A stretch of DNA of 64,000 bases from Acetatifactor sp. (GCA_016290775.1 JAEEVF010000001.1:682001-746000), one strand, 5' to 3'. Positions 33,299-43,015 are shown, counted from the stretch's first letter. Notes: a model not told the origin generated them from the sequence alone. Numbers and translations are program-made.

Positions 33299-34384
33299 TC
33301 ATGCTATTCTTTCGGCGATCAGGCTGCCCATCTGCGAGCATCCAACCTTCGTGCAGCCCTCAGACATAATGTCTCCGGTGCGGAAACCATCCTGCAGGAC
33401 CTTCTTAACTGCTGCATCGATCGCGTCAGCCTCCTTGTCGAGGTCGAAGCTGTAACGCAGCATCATCGAAGCGCTCAGGATCGTCGCGATCGGGTTTGCA
33501 ATGTCCATGCCTGCGATGTCAGGAGCCGAACCGTGGCTGGGCTCATACAGGCCAAACTTCGTGTCATTCAGGCTTGCGGAAGAAAGCATTCCGATGGAAC
33601 CCGTCACCATGCTTGCCTCATCCGAAAGGATATCGCCAAACATATTCTCCGTCAGGATCACGTCAAACTGTGCGGGATCCTTTACAAGCTGCATGGCGCA
33701 GTTATCTACCAGCATATGCTCCAGCGTCACTTCAGGATAATCCTTTGCGACCTCTTCCACAACCTTTCTCCAAAGTCTGGAAGAATCCAGCACGTTTGCT
33801 TTATCAACGCTCGTCACCTTCTTACGACGCTTCATTGCAATGTCAAAACCCTTGATGGCAATGCGACGGATCTCGTTTTCGTCGTAGGTCAAGGTATCAA
33901 TGGCCTTCAGAACGCCATTTTCTTCAATGGTCTTTCTATCACCAAAGTAAAGACCGCCGGTCAGCTCTCTCATGATCAACATATCGAACCCTTGAGCACT
34001 GATCTCCTCTTTCAAAGGACATGCGCCGGCAAGCTCACTGTATAGATATGCAGGACGAAGGTTCGCAAATAAATTCAAAGCTTTACGGATCTTAAGAAGT
34101 CCGGCTTCAGGTCGAAGATTCGGAGGAAGCTTGTACCATGGCGAAGTCGTCGTGTTACCGCCGATCGAGCCCATCAGGACTGCGTCTGCGGCCTTTGCCG
34201 TTGCAATTGCCTCATCCGTCAGGGGAACGCCGTGCACGTCAATCGAAGCGCCGCCCATCAAAATGTCCGTGTAATTCATCTTGTGGCCATATACCTCCGC
34301 CACCTTGTCCAGTACCTTCTTTGCTTCCGCGACGATCTCAGGGCCAATGCCGTCGCCTGGAATGCAAGTGATCCGTAAGTCCAT
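33299..34384 (-). CDS. leuB: 3-Isopropylmalate dehydrogenase
   Basis: The 361-residue NAD-dependent enzyme oxidises 3-isopropylmalate in leucine synthesis. [15 protein letters not shown] begins the protein, and [18 protein letters not shown] and the family motif [20 protein letters not shown] are present. Two ATGs compete; AAAGGAG is best spaced for the second (34384), giving MDLRITC. It is first in leuB-ilvD-ilvB. leuA, leuC and leuD are not in the window. Confidence 0.96.
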   Translation of the reverse strand: MDLRITCIPGDGIGPEIVAEAKKVLDKVAEVYGHKMNYTDILMGGASIDVHGVPLTDEAIATAKAADAVLMGSIGGNTTTSPWYKLPPNLRPEAGLLKIRKALNLFANLRPAYLYSELAGACPLKEEISAQGFDMLIMRELTGGLYFGDRKTIEENGVLKAIDTLTYDENEIRRIAIKGFDIAMKRRKKVTSVDKANVLDSSRLWRKVVEEVAKDYPEVTLEHMLVDNCAMQLVKDPAQFDVILTENMFGDILSDEASMVTGSIGMLSSASLNDTKFGLYEPSHGSAPDIAGMDIANPIATILSASMMLRYSFDLDKEADAIDAAVKKVLQDGFRTGDIMSEGCTKVGCSQMGSLIAERIA

Positions 34385-34451
34385 TCCGTCCATCTCCTTT
34401 ATGTAAATATCACGATAACCGCATTTTTATCCATAACACGGCTATCATATT

Positions 34452-34480
34452 ATATTACCCTATTTTGAATGTTTTTTCAA
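34452..34480 (-). promoter_or_regulatory. Predicted promoter for leuB-ilvD-ilvB
   Basis: On the minus strand TTGAAA (34475-34480) and TAATAT (34452-34457) are 17 bases apart. A TATAAT lies 3 bases further on and may compete as the -10 box. The 5' leader is short, so I see no room for a T-box. Confidence 0.5.
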
Positions 34481-34490
34481 TAACAAAATA

Positions 34491-34513
34491 GGCGAAGCTT
34501 CGAAAGCTTCGCC
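34491..34513 (-). terminator. Intrinsic terminator of yajC
   Basis: A 10-bp stem, GGCGAAGCTT (34491-34500) with AAGCTTCGCC (34504-34513), has a 3-base loop. On the minus strand it is followed by TATTTTGTTATT. It lies just past the yajC stop. Confidence 0.85.
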
Positions 34514-34529
34514 CATTATTTCACATAAA

Positions 34530-34856
34530 TTATTCGTTCGCCTTTTCCACCTTGCTGATGGCTGATTTGTCCATGGGAATACGGCAATTCTTGTTGTTTC
34601 CGAACTCTACGATCACGGTATCATCCGTGATGTCGATCACGATGCCGTAGAAACCGGAAGTCGTCAGAACGCAGTCGCCAACTTCCATGTTCGCGATCAT
34701 TCCGGCAATTCTCTTACGCTCCTTGCTCTGAGGGCGGAACAGGAAAAACCAAAGTGCCAGGAAGAACAAACCATAAACAACTACTACACCCATCCAACTC
34801 ATCCAAGCAGGTGCTGCAGCTGCTTCACCAGTCGTTTCAGTCAATAAATAAAACAT
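34530..34856 (-). CDS. yajC: Preprotein translocase subunit YajC
   Basis: The 108-residue protein has one membrane helix (about 19-41, GVVVVYGLFFLALWFFLFRPQ) ending in the family's FRPQSKERK motif. A small cytoplasmic domain (VGDCVLTTSGFYGIVIDI) follows. It works with SecDF beside the SecYEG channel. The tgt gene lies just upstream on the same strand, a common pairing, but a promoter and a terminator make yajC separable. Confidence 0.93.
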   Translation of the reverse strand: MFYLLTETTGEAAAAPAWMSWMGVVVVYGLFFLALWFFLFRPQSKERKRIAGMIANMEVGDCVLTTSGFYGIVIDITDDTVIVEFGNNKNCRIPMDKSAISKVEKANE

Positions 34857-34899
34857 AGTGCCTCCTAAATATCAATATTTCAGTTTTACAAACAAATAA

Positions 34900-34928
34900 A
34901 TCATACACGCTATGGTGGGTTTCGTCAA
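34900..34928 (-). promoter_or_regulatory. Predicted sigma-A promoter for yajC
   Basis: On the minus strand TTGACG (34923-34928) and TATGAT (34900-34905) are 17 bases apart, between the tgt stop and the yajC ATG. Confidence 0.75.
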
Positions 34929-34935
34929 GTGATTT

Positions 34936-36075
34936 CTAGTCGATCGGCGTTTCCATGTTTTCCAGCTTTTGCTTCTTATAAGCCGAAAATTCACCCCTGT
35001 CAAGCGCATCACGGATCTCAGTCATCATCGTGTTATAAAAATACAGATTATGCAGAACGCAAAGGCGCATTCCAAGCATTTCCTTGGCCTTTAAGAGGTG
35101 CCTTACGTAAGCTCTTGAATACCTTCTGCAGGTCGGGCATCCGCAGCCTTCCTCGATGGGCCTTGCGTCAAGCTCATATTTTGCATTGAACAGATTGATC
35201 TTTCCGTGATTAGTATAAAGATGCGCATGGCGTCCGTTTCTGGTCGGGTAAACACAGTCAAAAAAGTCAATGCCGCGTTCCACGGCTTCCAAGATATTTG
35301 CCGGCGTGCCGACGCCCATTAGATAAGTCGGCTTATCCTTTGGCAGGTAAGGCACGACCTCCTCGATCACATGATACATTTCTTCATGCGTCTCACCCAC
35401 GGCAAGGCCACCGATGGCATATCCGTCCAAGTCAAACTCAGAGATCCGCTTTGCATGCTCGATACGAATGTCATCAAAAACCGCGCCCTGATTGATGCCA
35501 AACAGAAGCTGCGAAGGATTCACCGTATCCTCAAGGCCATTCAGCCGCTTCATCTCCGTCTTGCAACGCTCCAGCCACCTTGTGGTGCGGTCCACGGAAG
35601 CCTGAACGTAAGCCCTCTCCGCTTTGCTTGACGGACATTCGTCAAATGCCATTGCTATCGTCGAACCAAGGTTTGACTGAATCTGCATGCTCTCCTCCGG
35701 CCCCATGAAGATCTTGTGACCGTCAATGTGCGAATTAAAGAACACGCCTTCTTCCTTGATCTTTCGAAGTCCCGCAAGGGAAAACACCTGAAATCCGCCG
35801 GAATCCGTAAGGATCGGCTTGTTCCAACTCATGAATTTGTGTAATCCGCCAAGCTGCTTGATCACCTTGTCGCCCGGGCGCACGTGCAAATGATATGTGT
35901 TCGAAAGCTGCACCTGGGTTCCGATCCGTTCCAGGTCCTCCGTGGATACGGCACCTTTGATCGCCGCAACCGTGCCAACGTTCATAAAAACCGGCGTCTC
36001 AATGACGCCATGCACGGTCTCAAAGCGCGCTCTCTTCGCTCTTCCTTCCGTTTTTAACAATTCATACTTAGCCAT
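34936..36075 (-). CDS. tgt: Queuine/preQ1 tRNA-ribosyltransferase
   Basis: The 379-residue enzyme swaps guanine 34 of GUN-anticodon tRNAs for preQ1, a queuosine precursor. LTDSGGFQVFSLAGLRKI contains the active-site Asp, and GGLAVGETHEEM contacts the base. The zinc site lies in EEGCGCPTCRRYSRAYVRHL. AACGAGG precedes the ATG. It follows the receptor gene after a terminator and precedes yajC. Confidence 0.96.
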   Translation of the reverse strand: MAKYELLKTEGRAKRARFETVHGVIETPVFMNVGTVAAIKGAVSTEDLERIGTQVQLSNTYHLHVRPGDKVIKQLGGLHKFMSWNKPILTDSGGFQVFSLAGLRKIKEEGVFFNSHIDGHKIFMGPEESMQIQSNLGSTIAMAFDECPSSKAERAYVQASVDRTTRWLERCKTEMKRLNGLEDTVNPSQLLFGINQGAVFDDIRIEHAKRISEFDLDGYAIGGLAVGETHEEMYHVIEEVVPYLPKDKPTYLMGVGTPANILEAVERGIDFFDCVYPTRNGRHAHLYTNHGKINLFNAKYELDARPIEEGCGCPTCRRYSRAYVRHLLKAKEMLGMRLCVLHNLYFYNTMMTEIRDALDRGEFSAYKKQKLENMETPID

Positions 36076-36100
36076 GTCAAACCTCGTTATAATTCTATTG

Positions 36101-36133
36101 CAAAAATCAAGCCCTTTGCCTTCACAAAGGGCT
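36101..36133 (-). terminator. Intrinsic terminator of the receptor gene
   Basis: A 9-bp stem, AGCCCTTTG (36110-36118) with CAAAGGGCT (36125-36133), has a 6-base loop. On the minus strand TGATTTTTG follows. It lies between the receptor stop and the tgt start. Confidence 0.85.
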
Positions 36134-36148
36134 GTGATCCATTCAAAA

Positions 36149-38176
36149 CTAAACCTCGATCAAATTGTCTACGTTCGTCTTATCCACAATGCTGGAGCGA
36201 CACTTCATATACTCTGAAGGAAGCGCCTCGCCCGTCACAATGCAGTTATACATCCAAACCACGGGGTCATGACCCTGACTGAAGGGATCCTGACCGATCG
36301 CGGCGGCAATATATCCCTTCTTGATGTACTGGAAGATCTCCTGCGTGTGGTCATAAACCACCAGCTTTGCATTGACTCCACTGTCTTCCACAGCCCTCGC
36401 ACAGGCTGCGCCCATTCCGGTTGTCACGTAAATGCCGTCCGTGTTCGGATGCTCGGCAAGATATTCTGCCAATTGCTTATAGGCCACGTCTTCAGGAATG
36501 TCACCGTGGATCAAGTCCAGATTGATCCGTCTGTATTGATCCAATGCGTCCTGGAACGCATCGCTTCGGATACAGTTTGCAACCATCTCGCGGCTTGCTT
36601 CAACCACCAGGACATTGCCCTTCTTTCCGATGGCATTTGCCAAGAGTTTTGCAGCCATGGAAGCCGCATCAGCCGCATCCTGCTGGAAAATTGCATTTCG
36701 AAGGGACTTGTCCGTAGTGTCATCATTAAGCAGGAACACCTTCTTGCCCATCTTTAGGACTTCTTGGATCTTCTCCTCGATCGTGCCAACGAAGAATCCA
36801 GGCAAAACATAACCGTCAAAATTCTCCTTCATCATGCGGTCCATAAGACCCGGCATCTGCGCAAGCATATCCCCCCAAGCAGGGAAGAACGAACACCTGA
36901 CGATGGCGCCATGTACTTCAAGTTCCTTCTTCGCGTAAATCACGCCGCGGCGAAGAGTGTGCCAAAAGTCATTATCGTCAATACAGAACACGCCAATCTT
37001 GATCTTCTTACCGGTTCTCTTGCTCACTGGTTCAACGGCCGTCGTGAACTGACGAAGCAGCTGCTCCAGACCATCCAACATGGAATTCAAGTTTCCAACA
37101 TTCTCAATGATCGTCTTGGAAACTTCGCTTGTCTGCTCGGAAACCTGCGAGATCTCCTGCGTGCCCGAAGTGATCTCCTCCGAAGTTACGTAAGCCTGTT
37201 CTGCGCGCTCCTTCGTCACCACGGAATTCTTAGTGATGTCATCGATCTCCGTCAAGATCAGCTGCATCTTGTCATTGATGACGCCAGACTGCTGATCGAT
37301 CGCACGGAACGAAGCACTGATCGCATCAAATTCCTTACGGCTTGCGGTGAACATTTCAACACTGTTCTGAATTTCCTTCGTTACCTGGTCACTACTCTCA
37401 ATGACATTATCCAGGATCTCATTGATGGTGCCGATACCCTGCTGTGTTTTAGCACTCATGACGCCCATCTCTTTCGCGACAACCGCGAAACCACTGCCGG
37501 CCGCGCCAACTCGCGCCGCCTCGATCGAAGCGTTCAAAGCCAGCATCTTCAGCGATTCACTGATGCTTACGATGAATGCGCCGATCTCGTTGATCTCATT
37601 GATCTTGTCCGTGAACTCTTCCAAAATCTTCTCGCTTCGATCCAGCTTCTCGGAAACCGTCGACATGTTATTTTCATATTTTTCCATGCTGGAAACGCCG
37701 TTTTTACAGCTTTCCACGGTTTCGGCAAGGAGACGCCCGATCTCAGTCACGGAATCATCGATCTCCGTCATCTTCCCGGTATTGTTCTCGATCAGGTCAA
37801 GGCAGGACTTTACAAGCTCGAGCTGCTCTTCGACTTTATATACTACGTTGTTCAGGCTTTCGGCGATACGCTGGCTGCCCTCGCGGTTTAAGTCCGCGCC
37901 ATTTGAAAGCACGTCAATCGCATCCGAAAGCACGACTACGTTACTCTTCGTTGACTCCAGAAAGGTCAACATGTTGTTCTTGATCACATTCAGTGCACCA
38001 GCCAGCGCCGCCAGCGAATCCGTGCCCTCGTGATCGATGTCATCCAAGTCCATGCGACGCTTCTTGATCAGGTTCGCCTGCTTCATCAGCACCTTTTTAT
38101 GAACATAATCTCGGATCATAAAGAAAAGAAGGATCAATATGATAATGGCTTCCAATACGATCAAAAATGTTTTCAT
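36149..38176 (-). CDS. Methyl-accepting chemotaxis protein with C-terminal sugar-binding-protein domain
   Basis: The 675-residue protein has a single N-terminal membrane helix (about 4-21) followed by many Lys/Arg. It has a coiled-coil MCP signalling domain (about 80-380) with the hairpin tip MLALNASIEAARVGAAGSGF (211-230). Then comes a periplasmic-binding-protein-like domain (about 391-665; KIKIGVFCIDDNDFWHTLRR, GIYVTTGMGAACARAVEDSG) of the sugar-binding type 1 class. In ordinary receptors the sensor is outside and the signalling domain inside. Here no second membrane helix separates them, so both should be cytoplasmic. It may sense an internal sugar or nucleoside. A consensus promoter precedes it and a terminator follows. 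Confidence 0.85.
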   Translation of the reverse strand: MKTFLIVLEAIIILILLFFMIRDYVHKKVLMKQANLIKKRRMDLDDIDHEGTDSLAALAGALNVIKNNMLTFLESTKSNVVVLSDAIDVLSNGADLNREGSQRIAESLNNVVYKVEEQLELVKSCLDLIENNTGKMTEIDDSVTEIGRLLAETVESCKNGVSSMEKYENNMSTVSEKLDRSEKILEEFTDKINEINEIGAFIVSISESLKMLALNASIEAARVGAAGSGFAVVAKEMGVMSAKTQQGIGTINEILDNVIESSDQVTKEIQNSVEMFTASRKEFDAISASFRAIDQQSGVINDKMQLILTEIDDITKNSVVTKERAEQAYVTSEEITSGTQEISQVSEQTSEVSKTIIENVGNLNSMLDGLEQLLRQFTTAVEPVSKRTGKKIKIGVFCIDDNDFWHTLRRGVIYAKKELEVHGAIVRCSFFPAWGDMLAQMPGLMDRMMKENFDGYVLPGFFVGTIEEKIQEVLKMGKKVFLLNDDTTDKSLRNAIFQQDAADAASMAAKLLANAIGKKGNVLVVEASREMVANCIRSDAFQDALDQYRRINLDLIHGDIPEDVAYKQLAEYLAEHPNTDGIYVTTGMGAACARAVEDSGVNAKLVVYDHTQEIFQYIKKGYIAAAIGQDPFSQGHDPVVWMYNCIVTGEALPSEYMKCRSSIVDKTNVDNLIEV

Positions 38177-38243
38177 AGCCTTCTCCCGTACCTTTTCGAT
38201 TGCTTTTTGACCTGAAGACGAGGTTGCACATAATTACGAAAAT

Positions 38244-38272
38244 ATTATAGCATTGATTGGGCTTGTTTTCAA
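38244..38272 (-). promoter_or_regulatory. Sigma-A promoter of the receptor gene
   Basis: On the minus strand TTGAAA (38267-38272) and a perfect TATAAT (38244-38249) are 17 bases apart. The -35 box overlaps a small palindrome, GTTTTC-AAT-GAAAAC (38265-38279), a possible operator. Confidence 0.8.
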
Positions 38273-38307
38273 TGAAAACCTTATGGGGGCGCCTTTCAAT
38301 TCATTTC

Positions 38308-38336
38308 TTGCCATCGAGAGGGTTATGCTTTATAAT
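38308..38336 (+). promoter_or_regulatory. Sigma-A promoter of aroC
   Basis: TTGCCA (38308-38313) and a perfect TATAAT (38331-38336) are 17 bases apart, 44 bases before the aroC ATG. It is divergent from the receptor promoter. Confidence 0.85.
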
Positions 38337-38380
38337 GGTTCTAGGTTTTGAGGAAACTATGTAAGCGAAAGGGAATCAAC

Positions 38381-39658
38381 ATGGCTGGCTCATCATTTGG
38401 TACAATATTCAAGATCACTACTTGGGGCGAATCCCATGGAAAAGCTCTCGGCGTCATTGTAGACGGCTGCCCTGCAGGTATGGAACTCTGCGAAGAAGAC
38501 ATTCAGGCCTTCCTGGACCGCAGAAAGCCTGGAACCAGCGCCGTTACGACGCAGCGTAAGGAAAGCGATAGAGTTGAGATCCTCTCAGGAGTATTCGAAG
38601 GAAAAACAACCGGAACGCCAATTTCATTGATCGTACGGAATGAGTCCCAGATTTCCTCAGATTACGATGAACTTAAGGAATGCTATCGCCCTGGCCATGC
38701 AGACTTTACTTTTGATGCCAAATATGGTTTCCGTGACCATCGCGGCGGCGGAAGGTCCTCCGGACGCGAAACCATTGGCCGCGTGGCAGCTGGCGCGATT
38801 GCGGCGAAAGTTCTGGAAAGTCTTGGCGTAAGCGTGAAGGCATATACGAAGTCTATAGGACCGATTTCGATTGATCCTTCTATGTCAGGAATATGTACCG
38901 CCAGACCTAACACTTCCCGGCAGTGTTCATCATCTGCTGTTGATTCCGCTCCTTTGTCATCTTCTGAATTAGATGATTCGGGTCTTACTATGTCTACGCA
39001 GGATACATTCGATAAGCTTCGCCTCACCACTCCTACTTGCATGCCAGATGCTGCTGCAAACGAGGCGGCTATGGCCTATTTGCAAAAAGCCCGCGAAGAC
39101 CAGGATTCCGTCGGCGGATGCATGGAATGCATTGTTGACGGCCTTCCGGCAGGCATTGGCGATCCTGTTTTTGAGAAACTTGATGCCAACCTCGCCAAAG
39201 CGATCATGTCCATCGGCGCCGTAAAGGCCGTGGAAATCGGTGATGGCGTTGCCGTTTCGACCAGAAAAGGCAGCGAAAATAATGACTCGTTTGTTTCTGT
39301 GACTGACTCTTCTGCTACGAATCCGTCTGAAATATCCTCGGACACAATTGGCAAAGCCTTGGGTGCAATCGGCAAAGCCACCAACCATGCCGGCGGCATT
39401 CTTGGCGGCATCAGCGACGGCTCACAGATCGTGATCCGTGCCCACGTTAAGCCGACTCCCTCGATTTACCAGCCGCAAAGAACCGTGAATCAAAAGGGCG
39501 AAGAAATCGAACTTCAGATCAAAGGCCGTCACGACCCCGTCATCGTTCCCAGAGCCGTTGTCGTCATGGAATGCATGACCGCAATAACGGTACTGGATGC
39601 AATGCTCGTCGGGGCAACCAGTAAGCTGGAGTCACTTCAAAAGCTTTATGAGAAGTAG
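38381..39658 (+). CDS. aroC: Chorismate synthase with Ser-rich insertions
   Basis: The 425-residue flavin-dependent enzyme removes phosphate from EPSP to make chorismate. FGTIFKITTWGESHGKALG, RGGGRSSGRETIGRVAAGA, THNAGG-like TNHAGGILGGISDG and KGRHDPVIVPRAVVVMECM are all in place. The length exceeds the usual 350-390. Two Ser/Thr-rich stretches, about residues 163-210 and 306-322, appear inserted where the family has short loops. Codons there end in A or T more often than in the rest of the gene. GGGA precedes the ATG at 38381; an in-frame TTG at 38348 is too close to the promoter and is rejected. A strong terminator follows. Confidence 0.93.
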   Translation: MAGSSFGTIFKITTWGESHGKALGVIVDGCPAGMELCEEDIQAFLDRRKPGTSAVTTQRKESDRVEILSGVFEGKTTGTPISLIVRNESQISSDYDELKECYRPGHADFTFDAKYGFRDHRGGGRSSGRETIGRVAAGAIAAKVLESLGVSVKAYTKSIGPISIDPSMSGICTARPNTSRQCSSSAVDSAPLSSSELDDSGLTMSTQDTFDKLRLTTPTCMPDAAANEAAMAYLQKAREDQDSVGGCMECIVDGLPAGIGDPVFEKLDANLAKAIMSIGAVKAVEIGDGVAVSTRKGSENNDSFVSVTDSSATNPSEISSDTIGKALGAIGKATNHAGGILGGISDGSQIVIRAHVKPTPSIYQPQRTVNQKGEEIELQIKGRHDPVIVPRAVVVMECMTAITVLDAMLVGATSKLESLQKLYEK

Positions 39659-39670
39659 GTTTTCAATTCA

Positions 39671-39701
39671 AAAGGATGAGGTTTTCGCCTCATCCTTTTT
39701 T
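39671..39701 (+). terminator. Intrinsic terminator of aroC
   Basis: An 11-bp stem, AAAGGATGAGG (39671-39681) with CCTCATCCTTT (39688-39698), has a TTTTCG loop and a T-run. Confidence 0.93.
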
Positions 39702-39745
39702 AATCATTCTTCTAAATCACTTTTTCTTTTATGCACGGTTAGAGT

Positions 39746-41083
39746 CTACTTCGACGTATTGTTCAGCGCGGTCAGCAGATCAAACTTCTGCTTGTCATCT
39801 GCACTGATCTCCTCACCAAGCTGAATCTCGATCAATATCAGCTCTTTTGCAGCAGTGATCGTGTGCTTGCATCCTGCCTTCATCGTAATGATGTCACCGG
39901 CCTTCACGTTGCTGCGCTGCCCATCCAGGATGGCCTGCCCTTCACCCGCGATCACAACCCAAATCTCATCACGGCGCTTGTGGCTGTGATATTGCATCGA
40001 ATTTCCACGGTTCAGCGTCACTTTGATCGTCTGGCTTCCCTTCTCAATGTCAAGCACCTTAAAGCTTCCCCAGCTCTTCTCCGCGAAACGAACCTGCTGA
40101 TCAAAGCGGTCCACAAACGGCTTGATAAAGGAACTCATCTCCTTATCGGCAACCAAAATACCCTCGGAAGATGCAGAGATCACCACGTCATGCAATCCCA
40201 TTGCAAGGATCGGAAGATCCATTTCATTCACGATCTGCACGCCCGATGAGGTTTCATCGATCACGCCATTACCCATGATCGGATCCGTCATGGCATCCGC
40301 AAGCGTATTCCAGGTACCCATGTCCACCCAGTCGCCGGAGAAACGCATCACCTGAACGCTCTTCTCCTTCTCAACGACAGCCACGTCAAAGGAAACCTCT
40401 TCAAAGCTGTCATAATGCGCCAAAAGGTCATCGTATTTGCTGTAACCAAGAAGCTCACGAGCTTTATTCAGCACATACTGAAGCTTAAACGCGAACACTC
40501 CGCCGTTCCAAAGTGCGCCCTGCTTTATCAGCTCTTCTGCCGTCTCCATGGAAGGCTTTTCCTTAAAGCTCTTCACGCTTGCAAGCTTTTTGTCTCCATC
40601 CGGAACAATATATCCATATTTATCCGTCGGTTGCGTCGGAACAATGCCCATAAGGACAATGTTCGACATCTCTCGCTCAGCCTGATACTGCAAAGCGATC
40701 AAGGCACGGAAATACTCATTCGTAACCAAAGGATCCACGGGACAAGCTACAACGGCCTCAGTTGGCTTCACGCCCTTAATGTCGACAAGATATGCAGCAG
40801 AAAGCGCAATTGCAGGGAAAGTGTCCTTCCTGCAGGGCTCCACGCACATGTCTACATTGTTTCCAAGCTGCGCATATATCGCCGAAACCTGCTTTTTGCT
40901 GGTCGCAACGGTCACTTTTGTCTGAATGCCAATGTTGTTCAGCTGACGATAAACCCGCTGCAGCATGCTCTCATAATTGCCGTCGCGGCCCTTGAAAAGC
41001 TGCAAAAACTGCTTGCTTCGAAAATCATTGCTCAGCGGCCACAGGCGCTTGCCCGAGCCGCCAGAAAGTAAGATCACATTCAT
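39746..41083 (-). CDS. manC: Mannose-1-phosphate guanylyltransferase with C-terminal cupin
   Basis: The 445-residue protein makes GDP-mannose. It starts MNVILLSGGSGKRLWPLSN, the nucleotidyltransferase motif; SFKEKP and VDMGTWNTL are also typical. The C-terminal cupin (about 330-445) carries QYHSHKRRDEIWVVIAGEGQ, as in ManC/AlgA bifunctional enzymes with isomerase activity. Here the isomerase role is unproven. GDP-mannose feeds the surface-sugar synthesis suggested by the nearby GT2 and sugar-phosphate transferase. GGGGGAC precedes the ATG. Confidence 0.9.
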   Translation of the reverse strand: MNVILLSGGSGKRLWPLSNDFRSKQFLQLFKGRDGNYESMLQRVYRQLNNIGIQTKVTVATSKKQVSAIYAQLGNNVDMCVEPCRKDTFPAIALSAAYLVDIKGVKPTEAVVACPVDPLVTNEYFRALIALQYQAEREMSNIVLMGIVPTQPTDKYGYIVPDGDKKLASVKSFKEKPSMETAEELIKQGALWNGGVFAFKLQYVLNKARELLGYSKYDDLLAHYDSFEEVSFDVAVVEKEKSVQVMRFSGDWVDMGTWNTLADAMTDPIMGNGVIDETSSGVQIVNEMDLPILAMGLHDVVISASSEGILVADKEMSSFIKPFVDRFDQQVRFAEKSWGSFKVLDIEKGSQTIKVTLNRGNSMQYHSHKRRDEIWVVIAGEGQAILDGQRSNVKAGDIITMKAGCKHTITAAKELILIEIQLGEEISADDKQKFDLLTALNNTSK

Positions 41084-41160
41084 ATATAGTCCCCCGATTC
41101 CCCAAATCTTATTCTATGATATATTGGCGCCATTCGAAAGCGCTTGCCCTCACGCGTCTC

Positions 41161-42951
41161 CTATGCCAATAATCGGAAATAACGCTCCTTTGCTTCTTTA
41201 TACTCCTTGTTAAATGTTGCGTCTTTACCCGAATGGAGCGATGACAGATAATCGTGAATCTGATGCTTGATCTCAGGCGTCACACGCGAAACGGTCGCAA
41301 GACCAACGTTCGAACAGATGTCGGAGATGTGCTCCACTTCCGCAAGGAGATTCAAGAACTCCGTCCCACTAAAGACATTACACTCTCCCGTACGAAGTCT
41401 GTTCATATGATTTTCCTTGAGGATTGCCACCATATCATCAACGACTTCTTCAAGCGGTTCAATATGCTTTGCCGCTTCCACGTCACACCTTCGGAACGTG
41501 ACGTCCGTATAGTCCATGACCGTCATCAAGAGTTCACGCAGAACGTTCAGCTCCTTCAACGCACTATCTGAAAATGAAATATTCTCCTGCTGCATAAACT
41601 GAGCAATCTCACTGATGTTCGTCGCCTTGTCGCCAAGATGCTCAAACTCACCGATCACCGTATAATAGTGATTCAAGATCTCAATATGATTCTGCGAAGT
41701 GATGTGCCCGCTGATCTGGATCAGATAATTGTTTACCTTATCCGCCATCAGATCGATCAAGCGCTCATTATCGTCGATTTTCTTGACCTTTTCGGGGTCA
41801 TATTTCGTGATCAATTCAAAGCTTCGAAGCACGTTTTTCCGTCCCAGCTGGAACATCTCAAGAAGTACTTCATAACAAGCATTGAATGCGATCGCCGGCG
41901 TACTGAAGAACACTGGATTCAGAGCATCAAGCTTTTCATTGTGCTCGCTAACCGCTTCTCCAGGCTCATCTTTCACAAGCTTTCGGCTGATCTTTTCATA
42001 AACGCCCAGCATCGGAAGCAACGTGATCGCACAAGTCAGATTGAAAATCGTGTTCGTGTTCGCAATGCCGCCCGAACGGATCGTGCTGTTCCAGATGAAA
42101 TCAAGAAATCCAAGGGAGTGAAGGATCGTCACTACCGTCAGGATCAGAACCGTCTCGCTCAAGTTAAACAGAATATTCACCAGGCCGACACGCTTTGCAT
42201 CAGGCCTTGCGCCAATGTTACAAACGATAGCCGTCGTCACACAGTCGCCAAGATAAATACCAACCAAAACTGCATAAATCTCACTAAAGGTCATCTGACC
42301 CGAAGTCGAGAATGCCTGCAAAATACCGATCGTAGCCGATGAGCTTTGCAAAACGAATGCCACGCCCGCGCCGACTACATATCCGATCACCGGATTGTCG
42401 CCCATCATTGTGAAAAGGCGATCAATGATACCAGTTTCCGTAAGAACCGTTACGGATTCAGTCATTTTTAGCAGTCCTGAGAACAAGATACCGAATCCAA
42501 TAATGATCTGCGCAGTCTTTTCGGAAATGCGCATCTTATTGTTCATTACTGCAACAACGCCAATGATCAGCGCTAGCGGTGCCAGCGTCGAAGGCTTAAA
42601 GAATTCCAGGAACGAAGTTCCTTGCGAATTCAGATCAAGGAGTCTGATGATCTGGCCCGTCACCGTCGTACCAACATTTGCACCGATCACGATCCCGAGT
42701 GAGTTTCTTAGCGAGATCACTCCCGCTCCCACCAGGCCGGCTGTAATGACGATCGTCGCCGTCGAGCTTTGAATGACCGCCGTCATTCCAACGCCCATCA
42801 GAAACGCCGTAAACGGCGTCCTCGTCACCATCTCCAGTGCTTTTTTCAAAGTGCCCGAAGAACTGTCCTTCAGTCCGTTTCCCATCAGCCGCATGCCATA
42901 AAGGAACATGGCCAAACCACCAAAAAGGCTGATGATATCAAAAATAGTCAT
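41161..42951 (-). CDS. Na/Pi cotransporter family protein with PhoU-like tail
   Basis: The 596-residue protein has the NptA/PNaS core with two QSSTATIV- or QSSSATIG-type repeats (MTAVIQSSTATIVITAGLVG and VAFVLQSSSATIGILQAF). About eight membrane helices occupy residues 1-330. A cytoplasmic PhoU-like helical region (about 350-560) follows. It likely imports phosphate with sodium, although some relatives have other roles. AAAGGATCG precedes the ATG. A consensus promoter lies upstream. Confidence 0.92.
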   Translation of the reverse strand: MTIFDIISLFGGLAMFLYGMRLMGNGLKDSSSGTLKKALEMVTRTPFTAFLMGVGMTAVIQSSTATIVITAGLVGAGVISLRNSLGIVIGANVGTTVTGQIIRLLDLNSQGTSFLEFFKPSTLAPLALIIGVVAVMNNKMRISEKTAQIIIGFGILFSGLLKMTESVTVLTETGIIDRLFTMMGDNPVIGYVVGAGVAFVLQSSSATIGILQAFSTSGQMTFSEIYAVLVGIYLGDCVTTAIVCNIGARPDAKRVGLVNILFNLSETVLILTVVTILHSLGFLDFIWNSTIRSGGIANTNTIFNLTCAITLLPMLGVYEKISRKLVKDEPGEAVSEHNEKLDALNPVFFSTPAIAFNACYEVLLEMFQLGRKNVLRSFELITKYDPEKVKKIDDNERLIDLMADKVNNYLIQISGHITSQNHIEILNHYYTVIGEFEHLGDKATNISEIAQFMQQENISFSDSALKELNVLRELLMTVMDYTDVTFRRCDVEAAKHIEPLEEVVDDMVAILKENHMNRLRTGECNVFSGTEFLNLLAEVEHISDICSNVGLATVSRVTPEIKHQIHDYLSSLHSGKDATFNKEYKEAKERYFRLLA

Positions 42952-43015
42952 AAAAATGCGATCCTTTCAGTGGAAACTACAGAGCAGAGGTCAAGAGAAT
43001 TTTCCACACTCTGTT

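Noticed and set aside
38348..38380. Upstream TTG start for aroC
   Set aside because: It lies about 5 bases from the expected transcript start and lacks a ribosome site; the conserved protein starts at 38381.
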